Shown: piece after piece, positions 15,448 through 23,263 of the stretch
Position numbering within the stretch: the stretch's first letter is position 1
Layout of the letters: each line of letters opens with the position of its first letter
Program-made: the position numbers and the translations under genes
Origin: Rhodococcus sp. 4CII
Lineage (GTDB): Bacteria; Actinomycetota; Actinomycetes; Mycobacteriales; Mycobacteriaceae
Reading direction: 5' to 3'
Assembly (NCBI RefSeq): GCF_014256275.1
Contig: NZ_JACCFE010000002.1
Coordinates: forward strand, 7,007,501-7,071,500
Length of the DNA stretch: 64,000 nt
The notes under the pieces: generated by a model
Databases searched by the model: none
Told to the model about the DNA's origin: nothing
Seen by the model: only the letters and a program-made list of their open reading frames with translations

Positions 15448-16236
15448 TCAGCCCTCCGGCTTCTGCGTCACCACGAAGTCGTAGGCGGCGAGAGGTCCGA
15501 GCAGGCGCATCTCGACCCGGCCGTCCCATTGTTCGGCCAGTCCGCCCACTACCTCCTCGAGTTCTTCCTGCCGGGCGACCTCGACGAGAATGGCTACCTG
15601 CGCAGCCTCCTCTTCGTGAGTCGGTTCCCGGACGTTGATCGCATCGGTGAGCGAGTCGAGTGCCTCGACCACCGTGCGGGTGTCCTCGTCCCGCTTGGCC
15701 TCGATGGCGTTGCTGACGATCTCGCCGAGTGCCATCCGTGCGTCGCGGGTGGCCTCCTCGGGCTGATCCCGAATCGTGCCGAGCAGTTTGCCGGCCTGGT
15801 CGTTCTCCTCGATCACCTCGCGAAGGATCGCCTCCTCGACGTACCGTCCCTTCACTACATACTGTGCCCGACCTTCGAGTTCATTCAGCGCGGACGCGAA
15901 TTCGTCGGCATGCGCCGACAGCAGTTCCTCTTCGACGGCGTCTTCATCGGTCAGCACTGCCCCAAACCGCAGGGGGAGCACCGGTGCCACGCGGGATGTG
16001 CCGTCGAGGAGGTGTGCATGGGCTTGGAGGTCCGCCGGCTTGCCGAGCGGCCTGTCCACCGAGATTTCGCTCACGAGAGCGGCGATGTCGCCGTGCTTGA
16101 TGATGCTGACCGGTCCGTCACACACCCCGACCGCGTCCTCCTCGGCTTCTACATCCGCAGGTACGATCCCGTATACATAGATACCGCTGGTGCGCGGGTC
16201 TTCGGGTGCATCGTCGGTCTTTTCTGACGCAGACAT
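15448..16236 (-). CDS. gvpF: Gas vesicle protein GvpF
   Basis: A 262-residue GvpF/L-family protein. SGIYVYGIVPADVEAEEDAV near residue 17 opens the ferredoxin-like domain. HAHLLDGTSRVAPVLPLRFG and VVKGRYVEEAILREVIEEND follow, and the C-terminus ends LLGPLAAYDFVVTQ. GvpF attaches to GvpA and sits on the gas-facing surface or at the nascent end. The start overlaps the gvpA stop (TAATG), indicating translational coupling at a suitable ratio. Confidence 0.92.
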   Translation of the reverse strand: MSASEKTDDAPEDPRTSGIYVYGIVPADVEAEEDAVGVCDGPVSIIKHGDIAALVSEISVDRPLGKPADLQAHAHLLDGTSRVAPVLPLRFGAVLTDEDAVEEELLSAHADEFASALNELEGRAQYVVKGRYVEEAILREVIEENDQAGKLLGTIRDQPEEATRDARMALGEIVSNAIEAKRDEDTRTVVEALDSLTDAINVREPTHEEEAAQVAILVEVARQEELEEVVGGLAEQWDGRVEMRLLGPLAAYDFVVTQKPEG

Positions 16237-16646
16237 TACTTGTCCCCTCGAGTGGACTTCCGTGAGACGCGCTCGCGTTCAGGCTCTTCCTGCCCGCCGC
16301 CGAGGAAGTCGCCGAGTTTCTCACTCGCGGACTCGAGCGCGCCCTTGGTCTTCGCTTTCGCACCGCCCTCGGTGACGTCGCCGACCAGGTCCGTCAGACC
16401 CTTCGGTTCGCCGCTGCCGATCTCGAGCCTGTTTACGGCCTCGGCGAACCGTAGGTAGGTGTCGACACTGGCGACGACGACGCGCGCGTCGATGGTCAGC
16501 AATTCGATGCCGACCAGCGACACGCGCACGTAGGCGTCGATCACGAGGCCTTTGTCGAGGATGGTGTCGATGACGTCGGCGAGGCTACTGGAGCTCGGGC
16601 CCCCGCTGACTCCGCCGCCACCCCCTGCCGGTTGTATTGCCGTCAT
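16236..16646 (-). CDS. gvpA: Gas vesicle structural protein GvpA
   Basis: A 136-residue GvpA. The conserved shell core occupies residues about 20-75: SLADVIDTILDKGLVIDAYV, then RVSLVGIELLTIDARVVVAS and DTYLRFAEAVNRL. A glycine-rich leader precedes it, and a charged tail of about 60 residues (ending PERERVSRKSTRG) follows, so this is nearly twice the length of classical GvpA of cyanobacteria. Streptomyces-type GvpA proteins also have long tails. It overlaps the preceding SRPBCC gene by 4 bases. Only one full GvpA is present. Confidence 0.93.
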   Translation of the reverse strand: MTAIQPAGGGGGVSGGPSSSSLADVIDTILDKGLVIDAYVRVSLVGIELLTIDARVVVASVDTYLRFAEAVNRLEIGSGEPKGLTDLVGDVTEGGAKAKTKGALESASEKLGDFLGGGQEEPERERVSRKSTRGDK

Positions 16647-17809
16647 CGTCGTGCACCCTGCCTGGCGCCGGACGCCGCGGTCTTACGCGGTCGGCCGCGC
16701 CGTTTCGGAGCTGTCTGCTCCTTGCCGGCGGCCGCGGTCTTGCGCGGTCGGCCGCGCCGTTTCGGCGGTGCCTCCTCTTCGGGCTCCTCCTCGTCATCCG
16801 GCTCGGCAGACTCGTCCTCTGCTGCTTCCGGCTCTTCGTCCTCGGCCGCCTCGTCACCCTCTTCGGTTTCGTCTTCGGCGTCGCCCGCGCCGTCACCCTC
16901 TTCGGTGTCCTCGAACTCCTCCGATTCCTCCGACTGCGCCTCGTCGTCCTCGGGTTCGACCACCTTGCCGTCCCGGATCTCGCCGCGCCAGCCCTCCACC
17001 TCGTCGGGATGAAGTACGGACTGTGTCATGACATGGCGTCCAAAGTGCTTCAACTCCAACCGCACTCGACGTCCCTGTGCACGCCACAGGTTTCCAGTCT
17101 TCTCGAACAAGCCCTTCGGGTGATATTCGAGTATCAGAATGATTCGGGTGAGGTCGGGGGTCACTTCGTGGAACGTCACCGCACCGTCGACAAAGCCCTT
17201 GGCACCCTTCGAGCGCCACACGATCCGTTCGTCGGGAACCTGCTCGAGAATCGATGATTCCCAGGTTCGGTGCGACAAGAAGATTTGCGCCTTCCATTCG
17301 ATTTTCTCGTCGGCTTCTTGCTCCACCCGCTCGACCTTCTTCATGAAGGACGGGAAGTCGGCGAACTGGGTCCACTGGTTGTAGGCCAGTTGGACCGGGA
17401 CGCCGACGTCGAGCGTTTCGACGATATTGGTCAACTTGAGCTTCTTACCCTTGCCGCCGCCCTTTCCACCGCCACCGGTGACTGCCTCCTTGACGTCGCC
17501 GGCCTTGTCCTTGACCATCTGCTTGGCGCCCTCCCAGCCCTCGCTCACCGCAGATTTGATCGGTGACTCACCCTCCGCGAGTTTCTCGGAGCCGGTGACT
17601 GCGGCGAGCAGCCCGCCTCCGCCACCCTCGGCGTAGTCGGTGAGTCTCCCCGACGCATTCTGCACCTTGTCGGAGACCGATGAGAGTGCCTTGTCAGCCA
17701 TCGTGCCGACCAATTTCTGCAGGGCCTCCTGCAACACGCCCGACGATCCGTTGCCGTCACCCGATGTGGATTCTCGTAGCGTGCTCGCGGCGTTCGTCAT
17801 GATGCTCAC
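16643..17809 (-). CDS. SRPBCC-domain protein with acidic linker and two AT-hooks, in the gvp operon
   Basis: A protein of about 388 residues. Residues about 25-120 are Gly/Lys-rich and helical. Residues about 125-265 are a START/cyclase-like SRPBCC fold (LAYNQWTQFADFPSFMKKVE, EYHPKGLFEKTGNLWRAQG), which usually binds hydrophobic ligands. About 70 strongly acidic residues follow, then two copies of KRRGRPRK separated by about 20 residues, classic AT-hooks for the DNA minor groove. Streptomyces gvp clusters contain SRPBCC-type accessory genes (I think gvpZ or gvpY, not certain). DNA-binding hooks on a gas vesicle protein are unexpected. The GTG at 17809 is coupled to the upstream stop; ATG 17800 is the alternative start. 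Confidence 0.85.
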   Translation of the reverse strand: MSIMTNAASTLRESTSGDGNGSSGVLQEALQKLVGTMADKALSSVSDKVQNASGRLTDYAEGGGGGLLAAVTGSEKLAEGESPIKSAVSEGWEGAKQMVKDKAGDVKEAVTGGGGKGGGKGKKLKLTNIVETLDVGVPVQLAYNQWTQFADFPSFMKKVERVEQEADEKIEWKAQIFLSHRTWESSILEQVPDERIVWRSKGAKGFVDGAVTFHEVTPDLTRIILILEYHPKGLFEKTGNLWRAQGRRVRLELKHFGRHVMTQSVLHPDEVEGWRGEIRDGKVVEPEDDEAQSEESEEFEDTEEGDGAGDAEDETEEGDEAAEDEEPEAAEDESAEPDDEEEPEEEAPPKRRGRPRKTAAAGKEQTAPKRRGRPRKTAASGARQGARR

Positions 17810-18522
17810 CGTCCTCCGCGTCGGACGGGCGCGGAATCAGTCGTGGCCTTAGCCCGTGTCCTACGACCCCGAGCAGGGGCTTCTTCGTCGTCCTCGTCGG
17901 TCTTCTTGCTCCGTGACCGACTACTCGGACGGGAGCTGCCGCTGGTGGAATTCCGACGACGCGCGGCGGGCCGCTTGCGTGGGGCCGGCTCCTCGTCGTC
18001 GCCTTCCTGCTCGCCGGGTTCCTCGAATTCGTCCTCTTCGTCGGCGTACTGTTCGTCCGATTCTTCGTCCGCCGGCTCTTCGTCCACGTCGGACTCGTCG
18101 TAGTCCTCGTCCTCGGACTTACTGCGTCGCTTCCGGCCGATTTTAGTCACTCTGCCGAGCTTGCCGACCGAGTTACCGACGCCGCCGACGGTGTCGCCTA
18201 CGGTCTCGCCCACGTCGTCGACGACCTCTCCACCACCTGACATCAGTCGGTTGTTGAGCGAATTGATGCGCTGGCTTGCGGCGGTGACCGCAGCGGCCTT
18301 CGCCGCGCTGACCAGCTCTTCGCGAACCGAATCACTGATTTTGGCGAACTCGGGGGAGCTCGCGAGCATTTTCGTGCCACGTTCCAGCAGGTCGCGCGGA
18401 CCGCCGGGGAAGCGCCCGGTTGCTCCCGCAGCTGCGAGCATCAGCGCCATTTTCATCCTGTGTGTGCGTCCGAGCATGTATCCCGCGCCGACGGCCAATG
18501 CCACCTGACCTTTGGTCTTCAT
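17806..18522 (-). CDS. Gas vesicle operon leading protein with charged, disordered C-terminus
   Basis: A 238-residue protein, first gene of the tight gvp run. The N-terminus GQVALAVGAGYMLGRTHRMK and KMALMLAAAGATGRFPG is hydrophobic and glycine-rich. Residues 45-125 are helical (SVREELVSAAKAAAVTAASQ). The last 110 residues alternate acidic blocks and Arg/Lys/Ser blocks (RKRPAARRRNSTSGSSRPSS, RGRRTRAKATT) and should be disordered. A similar head-plus-charged-tail protein accompanies gvp genes in other actinobacteria, but I cannot name it with certainty. The ATG at 18522 follows AAGGGG, and the next gene starts at its stop. A role at the membrane or with nucleic acid is possible. Confidence 0.75.
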   Translation of the reverse strand: MKTKGQVALAVGAGYMLGRTHRMKMALMLAAAGATGRFPGGPRDLLERGTKMLASSPEFAKISDSVREELVSAAKAAAVTAASQRINSLNNRLMSGGGEVVDDVGETVGDTVGGVGNSVGKLGRVTKIGRKRRSKSEDEDYDESDVDEEPADEESDEQYADEEDEFEEPGEQEGDDEEPAPRKRPAARRRNSTSGSSRPSSRSRSKKTDEDDEEAPARGRRTRAKATTDSAPVRRGGR

Positions 18523-18563
18523 CGTCGAACCCCTTTACCGAGTAGTCACCGGCGCACCGCTCG

Positions 18564-18610
18564 CCATCCTCGGCAATGTGTCGCAGGACCATCCTCGGCA
18601 ATGTGTCGCA
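18564..18610. repeat. Tandem direct repeat (22 bp twice, 25-bp period) in the gvp leader
   Basis: The 22-bp unit starting CCATCCTCGGCAATGTGTCG occupies 18564-18585 and recurs without a mismatch at 18589-18610, with only three bases between. It lies between the candidate promoter at 18644-18669 and the first gvp start at 18522, so it would be in the 5' leader of the operon mRNA. It may be an operator, an RNA feature, or a scar of a mobile-element end; there is no transposase gene nearby. Confidence 0.7.
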
Positions 18611-18643
18611 AAACCGTGCGTGGTAAGTGGCGCCGTTTGTGGA

Positions 18644-18669
18644 CTACCCCAGCTGCGGGACACTCAACC
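18644..18669 (-). promoter_or_regulatory. Candidate SigB/SigF-type stress promoter of the gvp operon
   Basis: On the minus strand GGTT (18669-18666) is followed after 16 bases by GGGTAG (18649-18644). This is close to the actinobacterial general-stress sigma consensus GTTT-N15-17-GGGTAT. Transcription would start near 18637, about 115 bases before the first gvp start codon, and would include the tandem repeat. The match is by eye and short. Confidence 0.4.
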
Positions 18670-18857
18670 AGCACCGAGAAATTCGACTCACTCGACCGAA
18701 GGCCGTGACCGCTCCGGGTCCCGACATGGCCGACGGCGATCGCGCTGCGCCATTTCCGGATCAACTATCCGGCTGCTATGTGCTCGTCGTCGGCCGGGAC
18801 GCGATTCGCTTGAATTCGAGCATGAGTGTGGTTCAACAACTCTCGTCGGATCTCGGG

Positions 18858-19670
18858 TCACTGCGCGGCGGCGCGAACCGCCGCGACCAGCGCAGCGACA
18901 ATGAGCACCAGCAGGAGGACCACAAGCAGCACGGGTGCGAGAAGGAGTGCGAGGACCAGAAGGAGAACGAGGCCGACCTTGGCCTTGCCGCTCAACCCGG
19001 ATATCAGGGCCTTGGTCGCGGCCCACACCGGATTTTTCCCCGTCAGGGCGGCCCGGATGCCCTCGATTACGGCTTTGGTCCCGGCGTCGCTCTTTGCGGC
19101 CGATGCGACGAAGGACTTCAACCATTTCTCGGCCTTCTGGAAAATGTCCTGAGTGACAGTATCGGCGCGGTCACGCACCGCGTTTGCGATTCTGTGGACG
19201 TGGGATTTCAGCCATTCGATGATGGCCTCGACCGAGCGCGACACCAGCTGGCGCGGGGGATCGGGAGGATCTCCCTTGTCGGTGCGTTGTGACGGAATTT
19301 CCGGCCCACGCGTGCGGGTCGGCGCGGTGGCCCGCGGGTGCGCAGATGCGCGGGGTCCGTCGTCTCGCGGAGGCTTGCGCGCCGTCGGCTTCGTGGTGGT
19401 GGTCTGCTCCCGCTCGCGTTCGCGAGACTCCGTCGCGGTCGAGGCGGCCGGACGCCTGGGTGGCAGCGGGCGCCTCCGCGGGAGCCGCCCCGCGACGGTG
19501 TTGCACGGCGTGGTCGTTCGTGTCGCCTTTGTCGCCGACCGGGTCGGCGCAACGGACTTCGCGGTTTCCTTTGCGCTGCCACTATTGCCGGTTTCACGAT
19601 GGGAGCGAGTGCTTCCGCGGCCAGGCCGGACCGGCGCAGTCCTGCCGCTCGCCCGCAAACGTGTACCCAT
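18858..19670 (-). CDS. Basic disordered protein with C-terminal hydrophobic hairpin, gvp-associated
   Basis: A protein of up to 270 residues; no family recognised. Residues 1-135 are Arg/Thr/Pro-rich and probably disordered. Residues about 140-215 are amphipathic helices (SVEAIIEWLKSHVHRIANAV, DIFQKAEKWLKSFVASAAKS). The last 40 residues hold an unbroken hydrophobic stretch, VGLVLLLVLALLLAPVLLVV continuing for about 18 more residues, with a central proline. That could be a membrane hairpin or a lipid-surface anchor. It precedes the gvp operon on the same strand, separated by 335 bases that include the candidate promoter. The N-terminal boundary is uncertain (ATG 19670, or TTG 19679). Confidence 0.6.
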   Translation of the reverse strand: MGTRLRASGRTAPVRPGRGSTRSHRETGNSGSAKETAKSVAPTRSATKATRTTTPCNTVAGRLPRRRPLPPRRPAASTATESREREREQTTTTKPTARKPPRDDGPRASAHPRATAPTRTRGPEIPSQRTDKGDPPDPPRQLVSRSVEAIIEWLKSHVHRIANAVRDRADTVTQDIFQKAEKWLKSFVASAAKSDAGTKAVIEGIRAALTGKNPVWAATKALISGLSGKAKVGLVLLLVLALLLAPVLLVVLLLVLIVAALVAAVRAAAQ

Positions 19671-19823
19671 ATTCTGCAATTACCCCGCGGACAATTCTCG
19701 AAACCGAGGAGTTACGCGGGCGCTCACGATGTCGGCGTCGGATCTGGAACGAAGGGCTAACGAAGGGCTTTCGAACGGTGCGCCGCGGCCCGGAACGGGG
19801 GAGACTGGAACCAGGAGGACGTC

Positions 19824-20030
19824 ATGCGGGTGCTACGTGGACTGCTCGAGACAGTGCTGGGACTCGTCACCGCCGTGCTCGGCACGCTGCTGGGAATCGT
19901 TGCGGCCGTGGTGTGGCTCGTCGGTCTCATACTGTGCGTGACGATTCTTCTCATTCCTCTGGGCCTTCCCGTCATGAGGCTCGCTCGTCGCCTGTTCACC
20001 CTTGCCGGGCAGCTGATGCACCTCCCCTGA
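19824..20030 (+). CDS. Small two-helix membrane protein
   Basis: A 68-residue, almost entirely hydrophobic protein: GLLETVLGLVTAVLGTLLGI then VVWLVGLILCVTILLIPLGL, with a basic C-terminal helix (MRLARRLFTLAGQL). An excellent GGAGG site lies 5 bases before the ATG. It is transcribed divergently from the hydrophobic-hairpin gene at 18858-19670 and converges on helR. No family recognised. The two neighbouring hydrophobic proteins may be functionally linked to each other. Confidence 0.7.
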   Translation: MRVLRGLLETVLGLVTAVLGTLLGIVAAVVWLVGLILCVTILLIPLGLPVMRLARRLFTLAGQLMHLP

Positions 20031-20071
20031 AACGCAGGTCGACTGCTCGAACGAAGTGCAGTTTCTCCCGG

Positions 20072-22342
20072 TTACACAGTCATGTCCGCGGAACTTGTGA
20101 GGATGACGAGCTGTCCGGTCGCCCGCGTCATGGCGACATACCGGTCGACCGCTCCCTCGACACCTGTGCCGAAGGACTTCGGGTCGAGGAGGACGACGAG
20201 GGCGAATTCGAGGCCCTTCGATAATTCCGGGGTCAGCAACCGGACGCGGGACGTCGCCCGGAACGTCGACTCTTCGATGCCGCCGGAGCCGATGACACAG
20301 GCGATTCCGTCGGCATGGCCGGCAAGCCACGTGTCGAGAATCTGTCCCAGATCCGACGCAGGTCCGTGCACGACGGGGACACCGCCGCTGCGGACGGAGG
20401 TCGGCACGTTGGCATCCGGTAGCACGGCCCGGATGACCGGTTCCGCTTCCGTCATGATTTCTTCCGGCGTGCGGTAGTTGATGCTCAGTGCCGCCAGGTC
20501 GATCCGGTCGAGCCCGACCCGCTCGAGTCGTTCCTGCCACGACTCCGTGAACCCGTGCCGGGCCTGGGCTCGGTCGCCGACGATGGTGAAGCTGCGGGAC
20601 GGGCAGCGGACCAACAACATCTGCCACTCCGCATCCGTGAGCTCCTGAGCCTCGTCCACGACGACGTGCGCGAACGGTCCGGCGAGCAGATCCGCTTCCG
20701 TGCCCGGCAGAGCGGATTCGTCGACCAGCGACTGCTGCAGGTCCTGGCCCCGCAGCATCGACATCACGAGCAATTCGGAGTCGTCGGCGGCGATCAGGTC
20801 GTCGACGACACTGCTCATGCGCGCGCGTTCGGCAGCGACCGAGGCGTGATACCGACGTTGACGCCGGGACGCCTCGGGGTCACCGAGCCGCTGCCGGGCC
20901 GCGTCCAGGAGCGGCAGGTCGGACACCGTCCAATTCTGGGCGTCCGTGCGCTGGAGTGCGCGCACCTCGTCAGCGCTGAGCCACGGCGCGCACTTGCGGA
21001 GGTAGGCGGGCACCGACCACAGGTCGCCGACGAGGTCGGCAGCCTCGATCATCGTCCACGCGTTGTCGAGGGTTGCGCGCAATTCGTCGTTCTGCAGCAA
21101 CGACTTCCGGATTTGGGCCGCCGGAACGTCGCCGTCGTACTTGTCCAGCAGGATCGTGAGCAGCAGCTCCCAGACCTGTTCGCGCGCTTCGTTGTGCGGA
21201 GTGCCGGGCTCCGGTGCTTCGAACGCCTCGGCCCAATCATCGGGGTCCAGCCAGATGTCGGACCAGTCGGTGGCGACAATCATGCCCGTGGAGGGTGGTT
21301 CCTCGTAGAAGGCGACGGCTGCGTCGATCGCCTTCACCAGATCCGCGGACGATTTCAGGCGCGCCACCTCCGGGTCGTCCTCGATCCGGGCTGCGGCGCC
21401 CTCGGCGACGAGGTCCCGCAGGGTGCAGAGCTGCACGCCCTCCTCGCCCAGACTCGGCAACACGTCGGCGACGTACGCCAGGTAGGGCTCGTGCGGACCG
21501 ACGAACAATACGCCGTGCCGAAGTAGAGGATCGGAGTAGAGCAGATACGCGGCGCGGTGCAGCGCGACGACGGTCTTCCCGGTACCCGGACCGCCGTCGA
21601 CGACGAGGGCGCCGCCGGAGCCCGCGCGGATAATGGCGTCCTGGTCGGCCTGGATGGTGCCCAGTACATCTCGCATCCGGGTCGAGCGATTGCTGCCGAG
21701 GCTGGCGATGAACGCGGATTGGTCATCGAGCGCGGCGTTCCCGTCGAACCCGTCCGCGGTGAACACCTCGTCCCAGTAGTCGCTGATCCGGCCGCGGGTC
21801 CAGCGGTATCTGCGGCGGCGTTCGAGGCCCATCGGGTTGGCGTGGGTCGCCCCGAAGAACGGCTCGGCCGCGGGGGAGCGCCAGTCGACAAGCAACTGGT
21901 TGCCCGCGCTGTCCATGAGGCCGAGGCGCCCCACGTACATCGGTTCGAGGGTGTCGGCATCGACGATATGTCCGAGGCAGAGGTCCAAACCGAAGCGGCG
22001 CAGGGCGCGCAGCTGAGCGGTCAACTGGTGGACCATCATGTCCCGCTCCATAGCTTCCTGCCCCAGGCGGCGGGGTGCCCTGCGTTCGACATCGATGCGG
22101 TCGGCCAGATCGGCGATGGACTCTTCGAGGCTTGTCGCGATCGCCGCGAAATGGCGCTCGTCGTCGGCGATCAGCGCGGGGTCGGCCTTGGGGGTGAGGT
22201 TTGCAGGAAGGTCGAACGCGCTGGTGGTCAATGGGCTCACGTCAACGGCTCCGATCTGATGTTCGTGCTTGTGGATCCTGTTCTCGACGTCTTCATGCGA
22301 CCCATCCGTCCGCAACGACATACGCAATTCGTCCACTCCCAT
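20072..22342 (-). CDS. helR: HelR-type RNA polymerase-recycling ATPase (HelD family)
   Basis: A 756-residue UvrD/HelD-like superfamily 1 ATPase. Walker A is GGPGTGKTVVALHRAAYLLY with its lysine near residue 255; Walker B is HVVVDEAQELTDAEWQMLLV; VGDRAQARH, SINYRTPEEI and YVAMTRATGQLVIL are later helicase motifs. The N-terminal helical arm and the short MYVGRLGLMD segment fit HelD proteins, which bind RNA polymerase rather than unwind DNA. Class IV members (HelR) release stalled or rifamycin-bound polymerase and confer rifamycin tolerance in Streptomyces and Mycobacteroides. A palindrome matching the rifamycin-associated element lies about 46 bases upstream of its ATG, which supports the HelR assignment. 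Confidence 0.88.
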   Translation of the reverse strand: MGVDELRMSLRTDGSHEDVENRIHKHEHQIGAVDVSPLTTSAFDLPANLTPKADPALIADDERHFAAIATSLEESIADLADRIDVERRAPRRLGQEAMERDMMVHQLTAQLRALRRFGLDLCLGHIVDADTLEPMYVGRLGLMDSAGNQLLVDWRSPAAEPFFGATHANPMGLERRRRYRWTRGRISDYWDEVFTADGFDGNAALDDQSAFIASLGSNRSTRMRDVLGTIQADQDAIIRAGSGGALVVDGGPGTGKTVVALHRAAYLLYSDPLLRHGVLFVGPHEPYLAYVADVLPSLGEEGVQLCTLRDLVAEGAAARIEDDPEVARLKSSADLVKAIDAAVAFYEEPPSTGMIVATDWSDIWLDPDDWAEAFEAPEPGTPHNEAREQVWELLLTILLDKYDGDVPAAQIRKSLLQNDELRATLDNAWTMIEAADLVGDLWSVPAYLRKCAPWLSADEVRALQRTDAQNWTVSDLPLLDAARQRLGDPEASRRQRRYHASVAAERARMSSVVDDLIAADDSELLVMSMLRGQDLQQSLVDESALPGTEADLLAGPFAHVVVDEAQELTDAEWQMLLVRCPSRSFTIVGDRAQARHGFTESWQERLERVGLDRIDLAALSINYRTPEEIMTEAEPVIRAVLPDANVPTSVRSGGVPVVHGPASDLGQILDTWLAGHADGIACVIGSGGIEESTFRATSRVRLLTPELSKGLEFALVVLLDPKSFGTGVEGAVDRYVAMTRATGQLVILTSSADMTV

Positions 22343-22387
22343 TTCCGTCGGTTCCGGCTTCGGTCCGACGATTCTGCGGCACGACCC

Positions 22388-22406
22388 GGGCCTTGCCGCA
22401 AGGCCC
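22388..22406. promoter_or_regulatory. Rifamycin-associated element (RAE)-like palindrome between helR and the PPOX gene
   Basis: GGGCCTTGCCGCAAGGCCC is a perfect 19-bp inverted repeat around one central base. On the minus strand it reads GGGCCTTGCGGCAAGGCCC, within one base of the published RAE core (GGGGCTTGCGGCAAGGCCCC, recalled from the literature). RAE elements sit in promoters of rifamycin-inactivation and tolerance genes. Reading rightward, a TATAGATT -10-like sequence follows at 22416-22423, so the element may control both divergent genes. Confidence 0.85.
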
Positions 22407-22543
22407 CCGGTGCGATATAGATTGAAAGTGGAAGAGAGGTGTACTCCTTCCGTTCATCGTCCGATTCGGTCGCCCACTGCCCACGAAGCGCTTCGGAAGT
22501 TCGCTCGCCTCCCGCGAGCAGAGCACAAAAGGGAGGTCACCCG

Positions 22544-23002
22544 GTGCCTACTCTTCAGGACGCCTTCGGGCTCGCTCGTGCCGATCAAGGGTTGGCAGTA
22601 GTTGCCACCCTGCGCGCCGACACAACCATCCAGTCGAGCGTGGTCAATACCGGCATCCTCGCGCATCCCGTCACGGGCGAGAGCGTGCTGGCCTTCGTTG
22701 CGCTCGGCAAGGTCAAGTTGGCCAATCTTCGGGCCCGTCCCCAGGTGACGACGACTTTTCGCGATGGCTGGCAGTGGGCCACTGTCGAAGGTCGTGCGGA
22801 ACTCGCCGGTCCGGACGATCCTCAGCCCTGGCTGGATTCCGAGCGGTTGCGGTTACTGTTGCGCGACATCTTCGTCGCGGCGGGCGGAACCCATGACGAC
22901 TGGTCGGAGTACGACCGTGTAATGGCCGCAGACCGCCGAACCGCGGTGTTCGTCCGGCCCGATCGCATTTACAGCAACCCGGCGCCGGCGAGCACGGATT
23001 GA
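22544..23002 (+). CDS. PPOX-class F420/FMN-dependent oxidoreductase
   Basis: A 152-residue split-barrel flavin/F420 protein. Features: LARADQGLAVVATLRADTTI, VVNTGILAHPVTGE, VLAFVALGKVKLANLRARPQ, and DGWQWATVEGRAEL, then a C-terminal RTAVFVRPDRIYSN. This pattern is that of the TIGR03618-like PPOX-class proteins, many of which use F420. GTG 22544 is chosen because GGGAGG precedes it; the upstream open frame is Ser/Arg-rich. It is divergent from helR and shares the RAE-like palindrome, so it may belong to a rifamycin response, although such a role is not established for this family. Confidence 0.85.
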   Translation: MPTLQDAFGLARADQGLAVVATLRADTTIQSSVVNTGILAHPVTGESVLAFVALGKVKLANLRARPQVTTTFRDGWQWATVEGRAELAGPDDPQPWLDSERLRLLLRDIFVAAGGTHDDWSEYDRVMAADRRTAVFVRPDRIYSNPAPASTD

Positions 23003-23077
23003 CAACAGACCCTCCTCGGAAACGGCGAGACGGATTCGTGTCGTAGGTGCGAGGTACCTTCGCGCTGCGACGAAACA

Positions 23078-23167
23078 GGTCGCCACTCACTCCGTCGACC
23101 TCCGAGAGATCCAGGCTCGGAGGGATACGAGGTGCAACTGCACCTCGTATCTGAGTGAGTGGCGACC
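23078..23167. repeat. Three-armed palindrome (nested inverted repeats) ending in a T-run
   Basis: An outer 15-bp stem, GGTCGCCACTCACTC (23078-23092) with GAGTGAGTGGCGACC (23153-23167), encloses two further perfect hairpins. The first is CCTCCGAG/CTCGGAGG (23099-23106 and 23116-23123). The second is ATACGAGGTGCA/TGCACCTCGTAT (23125-23136 and 23139-23150) with almost no loop. All three arms fold into a T- or cloverleaf-like shape on DNA or RNA. ATTTTT follows directly at 23168, so it can act as a terminator for the PPOX gene, but a plain terminator does not need three arms. Confidence 0.9.
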
Positions 23168-23263
23168 ATTTTTCGGCCCTCCGTGCGTGTTCACGGAACT
23201 TTCGGCAATTCCCGCTGGGGGAGTGCCGGGGGTCGGCGCCGGGCGCGGGTGAATGGGCGCGTG

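Noticed and set aside
16680..16790. Imperfect DNA direct repeat around GCGGTCGGCCGCGCCGTTTC
   Set aside because: It is explained by coding: the two copies encode the duplicated KRRGRPRK AT-hooks of the SRPBCC protein.
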